This document shows, in pieces, positions 24,121 through 35,663 of a DNA stretch of 64,000 bases. Position 1 is the first letter of the stretch, and each line of letters starts with the position of its first letter. A model generated the notes under the pieces. It saw only the letters and a list, made by a program, of their open reading frames with translations. It did no database searches and was not told the DNA's origin. This stretch comes from Anisakis pegreffii (Eukaryota > Nematoda > Chromadorea > Rhabditida > Anisakidae), in the NCBI GenBank assembly GCA_035041965.1, contig JAPYMA010002997.1, positions 1 to 64,000 of the forward strand. Reading direction: 5' to 3'. Position numbers and translations under genes: made by a program.

Positions 24121-24404
24121 TCAGTGTGTCCAGTGAACACATTTCAGTCGAATTTTAATCTCGCTGTAAGCATCTATGTTGCGAAATTGTTTATGCTTAT
24201 CATTTTTCTTACTTTTATGTTCCGTGTCGCTCGATGAGGCAGACGCTGCTGTGAACGCTTGAATGGCTTCGTAACATTTCTTATCCTCTTCCGGATTCAG
24301 GCGGATTTTTGAACGAAGACATTCAACGAATTGATTTTGACATAGTGTTTCATCACCTAATCGCTCACACTTCTGCGCATCAACGCAACACTCATTCAGC
24401 TGAT
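24121..24404 (-). CDS. Degenerate phospholipase-A2-like exon
   Basis: A TTTTTCAG acceptor is followed by a frame open for 94 codons to a stop at 24121-24123; alternatively a GTAAGA donor ends it at 24213. The first part has the cysteine spacing of the nearby PLA2 gene: ECCVDAQKCERLGDETLCQN then QFVECL, against ACCIVHDDCYNKQLGRGYCD then NSFCKCI in the intact gene. The catalytic His-Asp pair is replaced by Ala-Gln and the following Tyr is lost, so it cannot be an active enzyme. The later part is Ser-rich and Lys-rich (ASASSSDTEHKSKKNDKHK). A possible upstream exon near 24560-24676 (SLERVGCGMWEYVADIA) would correspond to the conserved WxCG region, but its phase does not fit. A PLA2-like non-catalytic protein is the best reading. 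Confidence 0.5.
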
Positions 24405-24918
24405 CTGAAAAACGAATGATTCATTTCTAGTTTGAAGGTTCGATTTGGTTGAGGGGATCTTTCGATCATTGTAACATAATCGCATCAAGTTCTCGTCTCC
24501 GATCGATTCGCGTTGAACATAATTGGAAAGGTCCTCAAAATTCCTCTAACAGTAGCTGTTTTCAGCAACATCAATGAAGAACGAGTTTGAGGCAAAGCAA
24601 TATCTGCTACATATTCCCACATCCCACATCCTACTCGTTCCAGGGAAATAAGATCGGAGAGCTTAATTCCATGCAAAAGTATCGGTTATGCTCTGTGAAA
24701 ACCACTATCTGGTAGTCGAAGCTTACGCCTAAGTAAGAAAGTTTCAATGGAACATCGATCCGCCGGTTGTATGCAATCAATTTATATTTTCAAAACCGAA
24801 CTCAATTTCAGCAAGTCGGGAATAAGTTAGTGAGAAATTTTTTTTTTCTGGAATGCTATGAATCAATTTGAGGGCATATCTTTTCCTGTGTATATGTACA
24901 AGATGAAAAAGCAAACGG

Positions 24919-25158
24919 TCATTTTTCGTAGATGACCAAACCTCGATGTTGAGGGCATTGTTTTTGGAGGTTTGTGTGGTGTTGTTGAAGAATGCGATCG
25001 CGTAGCATACAAGTCGGCGCCGACGGTTTTGCTTGCAACGTTGACATTTTGACTGGTTCTGATGGCTTTTTGGGAATTTGTTTGGTGATCATTTTTGGAT
25101 GATTTGGTTCTGAAGAAACCTTTGCAGTTGTTTTGCGAGGAGGAACTGTAGAGTGCAC
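24919..25158 (-). CDS. Lys/Pro-rich open frame, doubtful
   Basis: Open frame with a Pro/Lys/Ser-rich peptide (HPKMITKQIPKKPSEPVKMS) ending HRGLVIYEK. It lies between the intact PLA2 gene and the degenerate one on the same strand and could be an exon of the latter. Splice borders are not convincing. Confidence 0.22.
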   Translation of the reverse strand: MHSTVPPRKTTAKVSSEPNHPKMITKQIPKKPSEPVKMSTLQAKPSAPTCMLRDRILQQHHTNLQKQCPQHRGLVIYEK

Positions 25159-25624
25159 TGGTGGCGGGGAGGTTTTTCGTTCTGAATCTGAATCAACAAT
25201 GCTGATGCATTCGTGTCAAGAAAATACCGATAATAACACTTTTACAATTCATTTTCCAGTACATTCGCGTTTGTTCATCTCTACTCATTTTCATCCCTAC
25301 AATTATTCATAAACTTCTGCGGACATAATTCCCAGCCAGATTTCACTTCAGCGAAGGTCCATCAGTTTCATCCATTTGAATTTAAAATCAATGGGAACTG
25401 CATCATTATGCATGAACAATTCACAGAATTATACGTAGGATATTCGTAACTAACGATGAAACGACTAACTGAATTCGTGAGAAGCTGCAACGTATGGAAA
25501 GGTACCAAATATAGCAACAGTTAAGCATGCAAAGTCTGTACTTGAAGTGCATTTGTCAACGTCTTCTGCCTAAAAGATGACTGGTATTTGGCTGATCAGC
25601 CCAACAGCAGAACATTATTTTGCT

Positions 25625-26200
25625 TTAGAAACGTTGAATCTCTCTCAATGGGTTCACAATCAGACTACAGTTCATTGTGTAAGCAACCTTTTTTGCAGCC
25701 TGGTCGATGCATTTGCAAAAACTATTATCACAGTAGCCACGTCCCAACTGTTTGTTGTAGCAGTCATCATGAACAATGCAACATGCGTTCAGATCCTCTG
25801 AAAAACCACTCATTTGGAGAATTGTTTGCAGCGAATTATCTCATAATTCAGCTGAGTTCCAGTCAGTATTTGCGTATTCTTAATTCCAAAATCAGTTTCA
25901 TGATTCGATTCGATAATCATGAAATCATCCCATGAAACAGTTTGATCACGATTAGTTTCCTGATATACGCAAGTATTTTGAAGAGGAAGTTGTTCTGACG
26001 AGGAATGAAATTGTACAGTTCCGTGACTGACCCATAACTGCTATGCAATCGCTTTTCGCCGAATCGTAAGCCACAACTTTTGTGCTGTTGTCAGCTCCAC
26101 ACTCCCATTTATCGAAAGGTACAACACTTGCAACAACACTCATCGAACTTGCCAAAAACCTTGCCACTAGGAACCACCGCAACTGCAAAAACGAACACAT
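25625..26200 (-). CDS. Secreted phospholipase A2, two exons
   Basis: Exon 1 is 26032-26200 and exon 2 is 25625-25797. The junction completes a GAG codon, giving IAVMEDLNACC across the join. The product is 113 residues: a hydrophobic N-terminal signal sequence (MCSFLQLRWFLVARFLASSM), then WECG near residue 33, then the PLA2 active-site motif ACCIVHDDCYNKQLGRGYCD with the catalytic His followed by Asp, and FCKCI. PLA2s hydrolyse the sn-2 ester of phospholipids with calcium; members with this CCxxHDxCY...QLGxxYCD pattern are common in nematodes and are secreted. Length is at the short end for the family, and the C-terminus (NCSLIVNPLREIQRF) is close to the usual end. Intron 234 bases, TTTTTCAG acceptor, GTCAGT donor. 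Activity is inferred from the intact motif, not shown. Confidence 0.85.
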
Positions 26201-26459
26201 TGCATATGTGACGCACCATTAGAATATTTCAAGTTTCATTTCTGTTACTGTATTGCTGAAATTTTGCTTCACTTATGGTCTGGTGATTCCATTAAACTAC
26301 CAATTCACATAGAACATTGTGCACGGTATTCACTGAAGTAAAGCATAATAGAAGAGTCTCATTAGAGTCGAAGAATCTCACTAAAAGAGTCAGTATAAGA
26401 GTCGGAGAATCTCATTTTTAAAGTTCACTTCAATTTTGTTAATTTAGCAGCATACAACT

Positions 26460-27380
26460 CCAACAGATGTCCGTCGACACCAGCAGAGATTATGCCTATC
26501 GTATCTGCTTTGTTTTCACAGATCAAACTTTCTGCACGTATCGATCAGTCGCACAAAAAATCACCTACAGAAACAAGACATTGAGCTGTTTTCTTCATTT
26601 CTAAAATCACGCCATTCAACAAATTTCCACAAGATCACTCCACTTATATCATCAAACAACCCGTCGATTGCGTTCATTAACTTCACTAATCGAATTAGAC
26701 AAGACATCAAGTACATTCGTAAATATTTGCTCAACCATGCCCTTCTTTCTCAATTTGTAATATTCTCCTGGACACACATCTCTCCAATAATAATACTCTT
26801 CTTGAACTAATCCCATTATGCTGTGCACATTATATGAGTGCTTTCATCCTTCCAATATCCCACCATCATCGTTCAAGTTAGTGGAATACTATTAGTTTCA
26901 ATCAACTTAGAGTCATTTTCTCGTATTCTTTCACACATTTCGTTTTTCATCGCATCGATCACTACTGTTCGATTCATAACTGTCCTTGTTGATACTACTC
27001 TTATCACTATCACCAGTACTATCACTGCACTATCATTGTCTAAAATCTGTTGAAGTGTTCCACTGATTGTTGTGCAGTATAGTGCAGAGCAAACTACGAA
27101 CCTGTCGTATAATTGTCATAAAAAGTAGACTTTGACAAATATTCGCGAAGACAGAATAAATCATTCATGCCAGCAAATGAAGAGTCTTGAATGAAACCAC
27201 ACGCAATATCGCAACAAAACGAAAGTTTTCTCATGAAAGGTTTAACAACGACGATAAGAAAATTGGAATGTAAGCGAGAGCTCACACACAATTCCTTGAT
27301 TATTTTTTAAAAATTCCTTGAATTCAATCTCATTTTCACACGGCCTGCTCCTTTTTCACCGGCAAAAAGATGATTTCTCT
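26460..27380. other. Intergenic stretch with a degenerate trinucleotide tract
   Basis: At about 26985-27045 there is a run of imperfect ACT/ATC-type triplets (CTTATCACTATCACCAGTAC). Similar tracts occur at about 10135, 29870, 31545, 50240 and 53190. No exon is clear here. Confidence 0.45.
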
Positions 27381-27386
27381 GGATAG

Positions 27387-27746
27387 CTATCCGAGAAAAT
27401 CGTTCACTTTCATGTAAATTAGAGTGAATTTCCAACCTGAGGTATTTCGAGCAATCGTATGTTCATAATGATAACTGAAGTATCCTAAAGTAACACGTTT
27501 CGACCACGATGGTTCCAACAACCCAATAAGTAAGCACAACTGCCCACTCTGAGCCACCGAAGAACTGCTGAATAAAATTGTTTCAAATTAGAATTTCTTA
27601 AGAAACAATCCATCAAATGCCACGTTTCAGTATAATATTCATATTTTGCGTAACCAATTAACATAAGTAACAATGGAGATCCATCGTGTTTACGAGCTAC
27701 GATTATTCGTTGAGTCATCAGCACTCGTATCGTCATCTTTTTTCAT
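27387..27746 (-). CDS. Small two-exon gene, unidentified 77-residue protein
   Basis: Exon 1 is 27694-27746 (ATG at 27744-27746, donor GTAAAC, phase 2) and exon 2 is 27387-27567 (acceptor TTTATTCAG, stop TAG). The phases match. The protein begins MKKDDDTSADDSTNNRSS, very acidic and Ser-rich, continues with a short hydrophobic stretch (LCLLIGLL), and ends with an aromatic-rich part (VTLGYFSYHYEHTIARNTSG and a final VNDFLG). No family recognised. The acidic start could instead be an internal exon of a longer gene if an acceptor lies upstream. Intron 126 bases. Confidence 0.45.
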
Positions 27747-28129
27747 AGGTGAGACAGATTTTGCTTATGTAGCATTCTTTTGTGTGATGAGTCAGCTTGT
27801 TTCAAAACTCTATCAAATGTCATTTCATTCTAATAGCCAAACCTAGTAGCCAAACTGGAAGGAAACTGAATTTTGGATGCGCGGAATCGTTATTTTGAGC
27901 GTTGGCACAATAGATTGTGTGCTATTAGTTTGTTTACTGGGAACGGTTCAAATCGTTCTCTGGATGGAATTGACCTGTCAACGTGTGTTCATCACGAAGC
28001 CAGAATGTTCCCATCACGAAATTTATTCATTTTTTGGTGCTCTCATGACAGTTATCAAACGAAAGAAGTTCTCTAAAATCGACTCATCGAAAGCCAATAA
28101 ATTTCACACGTTCATTCCTTAGATGGATA

Positions 28130-30180
28130 AGAAATCGATGCAGTTCATACCGGAGCTCGTACAATAGAAACAACAATTTGCATCCAACATTCAGCGATGG
28201 AATTCACATTAATGGCGCTGAATATTTTGAAGTCAGTTGACCTCTAATTGTATTCACCTTGATCTGGGTGGAGTCATGTAATCGCCTAGTTTCACAGCAA
28301 CAAAATGCAATATTCTCGAAAACAATTGCAAACGAATACGAACTAAGAGGGCCGTTCAGTTGAAATTCGTCACATTATCGCCTCATTCCCATCAAATCGC
28401 CAATAATTTCAATCTAACAACCATCACGCATAATTCTGATTCAGTTCATCAACTCAGTATTCACTGATCCTATAGCACAATTCAACTGTAAGAACAAAAG
28501 AACACACCGTCATAATTTACGCTTCTTGGACTCAAGCTGTCACCGACGTAGCAATGAAAGCATACAATAGACGTTCAAAATCAACAGCGAAGATCCTTAC
28601 GTGATTGAGTTTGCTCATTTTGTTCAACTTCAAACGTATCGCTCTATGAGGAAATGTGACAATATGTATCGTGAAAGTGGTTTCAGCTACAAAAATAAAC
28701 GAAGAATTGGAGCGCTGACGAGTCGGATAATATGAAGATGAGCTGTGGATGAACGATAAATCAATCCGATTTGCTTAGTTTTGTAATATTGAAGAGAATG
28801 ATTTGAGCTGATGCGATAGCGCGATAGAAATAATCTTTTGATTTTTTTTTTGCGATAATGACGATGATGAGTTCGTCGCTGAATAAACGATAAATAAATA
28901 TTATTTTTGTTTGTAAAAGAGTGCAGACGATCATTTTCACGAACGATTGAGAAAAGGTATGAATTGAAGGTTTGATTGCACTGATCACATAAACACACAC
29001 ACCTACAGGAATCATTGAAATTTTCTCGTTCATTGCTGATCGATAGAAACTATTTGGAAATCAATGAATTGTGACAAAAATTCGAAATGTGACAACATTT
29101 TAGCAATAAAACGGAAATATTTCACTTTCAATCAAGCGACACTTCACGTTCACAATCATTCTTTCTATGATCACATCATACACGTGCATTAACAAATATG
29201 ACTTGATATATACAATTAACATTTGATATCGCCTTTACGTTCTCCAATCAACCGAATTAATGAATTATAACCACCGGTAATTGAATGAAAGCAAATATGT
29301 TCACTGATCCATGCAAATTGATTACTTTTGCTTATTGAAGCGTACACGTGCAATTTATTGTTTAAGCAACTTTTTTGTATTACGATGATCAGAGGATGCA
29401 TACTGACTTAAGACAACATTCTCAGTTGACAATCGCTAGTAATTTGTTGCAATGTTCGAAAAATAACGGCTAAAACATTACAAAAATAAACCATAACGAA
29501 TACGTTCATATGATAAAATGTGACTTCATGTCGATTTCATGCTTAGATCTTAACAATATAATGCACACACGAGACAATTGAGATGAAGTAATCACTGGAA
29601 TGATTATAAATAACATAAAAGATGGCACAAAGGTGAGCACGAATCGCGAACTTAAGTGATGAGTTGTTGCACGTCAAACGATCACCTCAGTACTGTTCAT
29701 CCACGGCACAGTGATTTGACAGCTGAATGCACGTTGTGTTTGCTTTACTCGAATCGCTGGAGAGGGTATTGTAAAAACAATACTATCCGTTGTAATACTG
29801 CCTAGAACTTATCATCGACGTGAGTATCATGTTCAGAGCTGTCGTGATCCAGTCATTATTTTCATAACTATCATTAGCGCTATTATAATCAGGATTGTTA
29901 CTTTACCATCGTTACTATTATTATCACTAGTGCTAACACTAAAATCGTGACTATTATTTGACAAATTCAACTGATCGTGAGTGATCACTTGCAAAACTGC
30001 TAAATCGTGAAACCCAATGAATCAGGTTAGTTTTGTTCTTCCCTCACGACCACCGTTTATCCAGCCACTATTAAATTATTTGAAATGATTAATGAGAAAC
30101 TGAAATATATCGTTTCGCAATATTCATTTCAATAAATCCAACTGACTTCGCAACACAGAAAAGTTTCCTGAACGACATAC
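28130..30180. other. Mostly non-coding stretch
   Basis: Short frames only. A minus-strand frame ending at 29216 (AWISEHICFHSITGGYNSLI then RLIGERKGDIKC) looks protein-like and could be a last exon, but its acceptor is unclear. A degenerate triplet tract lies at about 29870-29960. Confidence 0.35.
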
Positions 30181-31098
30181 CTCGATGTGGCAGATGCTTC
30201 TTGAAAGAAAGTGGATGTACGAGCGATTGCTTGAGTACGTTCGAATTCGGCCAATTACAAAGTGTAAAATAGATGTTTATTAATGACAGAATAATGACGA
30301 CTACTGAAACTGATACCGAGAAGATTATCAACCACTTCGATAATGCTGCACATTCCTTATCGCAGATCCGTGTTGTCACCAATGCGTTCTTAAAAATTCA
30401 CAAAATTTAACGCACCTCGAAACGACCACCGTTAACTTATTAATACTGGTAAGAAATTCCGTGGACAGCATCATTATCGTTGCTGATCTTAGGAATGTTC
30501 TCTTCATTTCAGCAATGAATCGGTAATTGCATGAAATTTACTTGACTCACCTCAACTGCTTCTTCGATGTCAGCCTTGTAAAAGAACACTGGAGGTAATG
30601 ATAAAATCGCACTGAAATAAATTCATTATTCGCTACTAAGCCAGTGCTGTTAAGATGAGATCAGTTGTTGTTCCAATAGATCATCTCTTTGAGCAAAAAC
30701 TCTTTCGAAATTTTGATCGAAAACGAGGGATTGAGAATCAGAAATTGCATTCCCCGTGATTAATATTCTTCCAATTCAAAATTTTCAAGTGGTTTACTTG
30801 ATAACATTGCAGAATGGCGATTTTCCCCAATAAAAACTGGAAGTGCTGGTCATGTCGAAGAATTTCTGCCATTTTTGAATGTTCTCCACAGACTGGCCAC
30901 TGTACCCTCACCTCATGCAAGCTATGGTACAGTCATTGACAAAATATTTCAAGAAAATTTCTTGTAATGAACGCTGACTTACAATAGTAATGAGATTGTC
31001 GATATACCCAATAAGATCATTGAAACGAATACCATTTGTTCAGCAGTCAAGAATGAAATTGTTTGAAATAATCCTTTTTGCAGTTGTCCGTCCAACAA
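30181..31098 (-). CDS. Multi-exon membrane protein, unidentified, partial
   Basis: Likely exons: 30983-31098 (acceptor TTTTACAG, donor GTAAGT), 30551-30611 (TTTCAG, GTGAGT), about 30431-30501 (weak acceptor AAG) and 30181-30388 (acceptor TTTTTAAG, donor GTATGT). The first two join in phase without doubt. The peptide contains a first membrane segment (MVFVSMILLGISTISLLFAI), then LSLPPVFFYKADIEEAVE, a middle part (RTFLRSATIMMLSTEFLTSI), and a second membrane segment (WLIIFSVSVSVVVIILSLIN) before a polar tail (FKKHLPHR). The first part recalls the membrane-spanning N-terminal region of nematode cuticle collagens (hydrophobic run, then LPxxY, then acidic residues), but I see no Gly-X-Y repeats anywhere downstream, so this is only a faint likeness. 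Both ends are missing. Confidence 0.4.
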
Positions 31099-31109
31099 CT
31101 GTAAAATAT

Positions 31110-32200
31110 CGAATAAAAGAACCTTTGTCGTGAATCGAAAACGAACCAGCAGCACACAACTGATCACAAAGATAAACGATTTTGCCAGGTGAGAAGTAAG
31201 CAAAGAAGCAAGCAAAAGAATGTTTTAGCATGTTATTGCATGATGCAATAACAACAATAAACCAACCAACACACTGCTCGTTGTACAAGCAACGATTCTG
31301 CATGAAAAAACGAATGTGCTAAGTTGTTCTTTTAAACCATATGTATGAGTTATATTCTCATACATACTGGCAAAATAAATCATCTTTTGTTTGATTCATC
31401 CTTTTATCATAAAAAATAATCTTCCAGCACTTATAGCTAACTAACATGTTGTATAGATGTAAAATTCATGAACATCCACTCGTCCTACTGCTTCTATCGA
31501 TATCATTACATCATGATTCATGATGATTCGTGATAATTCACTACTAGTAGTATTGTTACCACTTTACTATTGCTGTTATAATCGGTAAAACTGCCACTAT
31601 GAGTACTGTTATTAGTGCTACTATCACCGCACATTCCTGATTTTGCAAGCACATCAATAAAATGACCTCAGCTAGCGACATTATTATTTTCACCTTTCCA
31701 TAACAGTCACGTTCGCAGTTGACCCTATACGAAAAGATTACTCACACCCAACTGTACCAACTTGCTCTCCTCAACTCTCACAAACTCATAGCAGTACAAC
31801 AATATTTAAACATTTATCTGACCTTCCTAAAGCGCTCAATGTCGGCTCATTTACTTTCATCATGATGCAACAGTTGCCGTGTAATGATGCGAATGAGTCA
31901 AACACAGAAAGTAACTTATTTTATTCGAAGAAAAAGCATTCAAACACACAAAAAACAACCATTACAGATAAATCCTGAACATTTCATGATAAAAAATGAA
32001 ATCTTATCAATAATGATAGATTTAAATCAAACCAGACGCCATTCGAAATGATCATAGTCATACCGAATGCCATTATGACATTAAAGTACTCAAGATCATC
32101 ACACTGATTCTTTATGGAACAAAATTATAAGTTATAAATTCTTACTTCCAAACGGACACAAAAACCAATCAAAAAATGATCTCAAACAGTAATAACATTT
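31110..32200. other. Intergenic, with a degenerate trinucleotide tract
   Basis: At about 31540-31635 there is a patch of imperfect ACT/ATT triplets. No exon is supported. This is the 3' flank of the proteasome gene. Confidence 0.45.
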
Positions 32201-32206
32201 CATTAC

Positions 32207-33543
32207 TCATTCGTAATCACAATTGTATTCAGCAATATCCCAGTTACCGGTAACCATTTCAGGTTTTCCCAACTTTGCTCCATCCTTGTCAATCGTTGAG
32301 ATTTCGAACTCGTTATCGGCCACACAATCGTGATAGATTGTCAACTCCAAACACTTTCTTAGCAGAACTATGGCTTCATCTTTGCTCAAATGGCCACCAA
32401 CCTTACGGAATTCCGTTTCCACAACCTGATTCAGAAGCATCGCGCCTATTCCAGTGGCAACAGTTTGTGCACGATAAGCTACACCTCTGAAACTATCAAC
32501 AGCAACTTATCTTTAAAATTCAACATCATTTAGAATGCAATCAAAACAATACACAGCTTGAATATATCACAAGCCGGAGTCGCACAAATATCCATCTTTC
32601 CTATTACGAGATTTGCAAAAACTCTGAACCCATTCTTCATGCCACAAACAAATGAGGGAAATATGGGTCAAATATGAGATGCTCAAAGTTGAATTTGTGA
32701 TAGCTTACCCAGAACACAACTTCTTCATTCGAGTCATAAACTTGCGTATTTTTTAAAAATAATAATAAAAGGTCCAAACCTTTGTGTAATAACACCAATA
32801 AAAGGCTTCAATTCATCGTTTTCCTTCTGCATACCCGCGACAATCAGCGTATTCCAAATGGGATTCAAACGTGAACGACGATAGTAGAGTAACGATGTGA
32901 GATAAGCGTGCAGCATTCGAGGGCTCAAATCTGCAGTCTCATCATATGCGCGCATCATACATCTCTGCAAATTTATGGATTCACTTACACTTCTAAAAAA
33001 TAAACCCAGCAATTTACATAACAGTGATTCTATTGGTCACACAACGTAACGAAAATAGAAATGAACAGTAAAGAAACCTGTCGTTCGATAACATTTTGTA
33101 ACCACTGGAAATCAGCATGATCCCCTCCAAATGTGACAATCACATGATCATTGACACGATACTGTCGCGAAACATGTCTGTATCTAGCCATTTTACCATA
33201 TGACACCAACCGATCACTCATGATGGCAACACCACCCTCGTAGGCGACTGCCACCACTGATGTTCCGGTGCATGTCGGATTTCTGAAAGGTATTTATAAA
33301 TCAAATAACATAATACTAGCATCATTAGTTTGAGAGAAATTAATGATGAAAACCTGGCGTAGCACTACGATCATGACTTCCACTAGCTCAATTGTTATAA
33401 ATGCAGTATTTCTCAACAGATGCAATAAAAGAACAAAGATGTGATGTGCTGCAATCCCAACAAAACTGAAAGGAAACTTTGGACAGCGTAAGATCATTTA
33501 AAATTGAATCATCTTAAACATACAATGTTCGTTCCACTTCCAT
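32207..33543 (-). CDS. pbs-7: 20S proteasome subunit beta type-4 (beta-7), pbs-7 / PSMB4 orthologue
   Basis: Four exons: 33524-33585 (coding from ATG at 33541-33543), 33078-33282, 32780-32964 and 32207-32486. All phases match and total 229 residues. The sequence contains [96 protein letters not shown] and the terminal [13 protein letters not shown]. These correspond in order to the PSMB4 family, including GTSV near the start, LNPxWNT and the NWDIA end. This subunit sits in the outer beta ring of the 20S core and is structural: it lacks the N-terminal catalytic Thr. Human PSMB4 carries a longer propeptide. Here the ATG lies only 6 codons before the conserved region, and the TTTTCAG at the exon's 5' border (33586) could serve a short upstream exon or a spliced-leader site. 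No upstream coding exon was found. Confidence 0.95.
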
Positions 33544-33585
33544 ACCGCTCAGGGATGAGTTTCGTTCAAATATGACCACGGAATC

Positions 33586-33600
33586 CTGAAAACAAACTCT
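33586..33600 (-). promoter_or_regulatory. Splice acceptor upstream of pbs-7 start, possible trans-splice site
   Basis: TTGTTTTCAG lies 43 bases before the ATG on the minus strand. No upstream ATG exon in the right phase is visible in the next 200 bases. In nematodes such a site often receives a spliced leader. Inference only. Confidence 0.35.
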
Positions 33601-34191
33601 TCAACAGTGCAAAAACCACTGTCAATGTCTCGCCATCAGAGGCTTTCGGCTCTAGCGATCATCATAACCCAACTCAACATAGAACCTTCAGAAAGAACCG
33701 AAATTTCTAACGATTTAGTTAATCTTAAAACATTTGTTAGTTTGCAAACATGATTACAATTCAATGGTGCGTACGCACTTCGCCATATACGCGTGTCGGC
33801 GGAAGGAGGGCGGAGTCACGCGCGAGGAGAGATAAGCAGGGAACAACCATTAGAGCAAATGAGAGCAATTGAGATGAAAAAAGTACCGGAACAGAAATTT
33901 CATCGGTCAATGCCAAGTAATCCATTTAAAAGATAATATGATGCTGATCGAATATGAAACTGATCCCGCTCTCCCTATCAAAATTGAAAAAAAATCGCTC
34001 GCTGCATTCTTTTTTATCGCGGTCATTATCACCAATAAGTTTTGATCATCACCATCATCATTAGTTTCTATGCATTGATAAATTATTCTTCAATAGATCA
34101 TCACATTCAGCTGGTGGGAATTTTGAAATATTTGGTTTGGCGAAACCGAATTTAAATATTCCCGAAGCGGGAATACGCCCAAAGCGAAATG

Positions 34192-34198
34192 TATAAAA
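34192..34198 (+). promoter_or_regulatory. TATA-box-like site
   Basis: TATAAAAGGG follows a pair of short inverted blocks (TTCCCGAAGCGGGAA). About 50 bases later there is an ATG and a GTGAGT donor (34246-34252), and a TTTTCAG acceptor follows at about 34874, at the start of the CT-rich block. Together this looks like a promoter with a tiny first exon, but the downstream frame is low complexity. Confidence 0.3.
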
Positions 34199-34267
34199 GG
34201 GTTCTGTTTCATAGCATAACTTAATTCCAGTTCGATGAAATCGGTGAGTATTGCTGCTCGTTCAATT

Positions 34268-34385
34268 CGGTTAATATGGTTGATAATAAAGTGGTTAATA
34301 TGGTTAATAATATATCATTATGGTTAATGGTTAATAATATATCAATAAACGGTTATACGAAATACCAAATTATGGTGGTTATTAC
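34268..34385 (+). repeat. GGTTAATAT-type short tandem repeat
   Basis: Imperfect repeats of GGTTAATATGG and GGTTAATAATATATCA in a row. Confidence 0.6.
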
Positions 34386-34887
34386 ATGATTAATATCTGG
34401 ATATATGGCTCTATAGCGAATTATAATGGGACAATATATTACTACGATATGACTATATGTCTACATGGTTATATGGTTGTATTCTAAGATGGATATTTAC
34501 AAGAGCGATACGTGATGACCGGACGACAATAACGGATCGTTGGTTTAACACGGATTAACGACGTGATGGATCAACACTTACATAAGCCTCAATAAATGCG
34601 AGGTATCAGTTGATATTATCTATTCAATTAATTGCTCATATGGTGCAACATGAGAAAGTAATGCAATAACTATAATGCGGATGGAATCAGTCGATGATTA
34701 TTGGAGTTTGAGTGATTCTATTTCAGAGTATACAGTTAGTATCGTCACTGTACGGAATACTTTTATGTGATAGACATTGAGATGAAAACAGTGATGTTGT
34801 AGTTACTAGATAATGTCAATGTTTCAATTTCAATACATCTTCTGGATTTGATACAATATTTTCGCATTTTCAGGCTTTCGCCGGTTC

Positions 34888-35405
34888 TCTCTCTCTCTCT
34901 TCCTCTCTCTTTCTCTTTTCTCCCTCTCTTCCTCTCTCTCTCTCCTCTCTCTCTCTCTTTTCTCTCTCTCTCTTTCTTCTCCTCCATTCTCTTTCTCCTC
35001 TGTTCGCCGGATGGACGACTGGACGTGCGACGAGGACGGACGATGGTGCGAAGCCGGTTCTCTCTCTCTCTCTCTCTCTCTCTCTTTGTTCTTTTGTTCG
35101 CTGGACGGACGACGGACGGACGGACGATGGCGCAGCCGGATCTCTCTCTCTCTCTTCCTCTCTCTCTCTTTTCCCTCTCTCTTCCTCTCTCTCCCTCTCT
35201 CTCTCTTTCTTCTCCTCCATTCACTTTCTCCTTTGTTCGCCGGATGGACGACTGGATGTGCGACGAGGACGGACGATGGTGCGAAGCCGGTTCTCTCTCT
35301 CTCCCTCTCTCTCTCTCTTTGTTATTTTGTTCGCTGGATGGACGACTGGACGGACGACGGACGGACGGACGATGGCGCAGCCGGATCTCTCTCTCTTCCT
35401 CTTTG
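34888..35405. repeat. CT microsatellites alternating with a GC-rich 60-base unit
   Basis: Long (TC)n tracts are interrupted by two copies of a longer unit of about 235 bases, starting at about 34981 and 35215. Each contains GTTCGCCGGATGGACGACTG, a GACGAGGACGGACGATGG stretch, and CGGACGGACGATGGCGCAGC. The long open frames on both strands are low-complexity products of the repeat (poly-Ser/Leu or Arg/Glu) and should not be taken as genes. Confidence 0.8.
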
Positions 35406-35458
35406 TTTCCTTTCCCTTAAGGTCTTTGAGCGGGGAGAGGGGGGTTAGGGGTCCTACA

Positions 35459-35663
35459 GCACGCCTCTCCGGCTGGTTCGCCGGCACCACCCCCTTTCCT
35501 GTCCCTCTCCCGACCCTCACCTCTCCTCCCCTTTCTTTCTCCTCTTCCCGCTGAACTCTCTGCCCTCTTGGCAGAGAGGGAGGCGGGAAGGGGGAGGAGG
35601 GTGAGGGAAGGGCGAGGGGTAAGGAGAGGGGGTATCGCCGGCGACCAGTCGGAGAGGCGTGAG
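35459..35663. repeat. 205-base GC-rich palindrome
   Basis: The left half begins CACGCCTCTCCGGCTGGTTC and the right half ends with its near-complement (GACCAGTCGGAGAGGCGTG). The centre is a perfect small hairpin, CTCTCTGCC-CTCTT-GGCAGAGAG. Almost the whole 205 bases can fold on itself, with small mismatches and slippage in the purine/pyrimidine-rich arms. Confidence 0.75.

Noticed and set aside
30181..31098. Nematode cuticle collagen
   Set aside because: The first membrane segment with LPxxY is reminiscent of the collagen N-terminal region, but there are no Gly-X-Y repeats downstream and a second membrane segment follows.
34763..35554. Long open frames on both strands, rich in Ser/Leu or Arg/Glu
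   Set aside because: They are produced by the CT microsatellites and the repeated GC-rich unit. All frames stay open because (TC)n has no stop codons.
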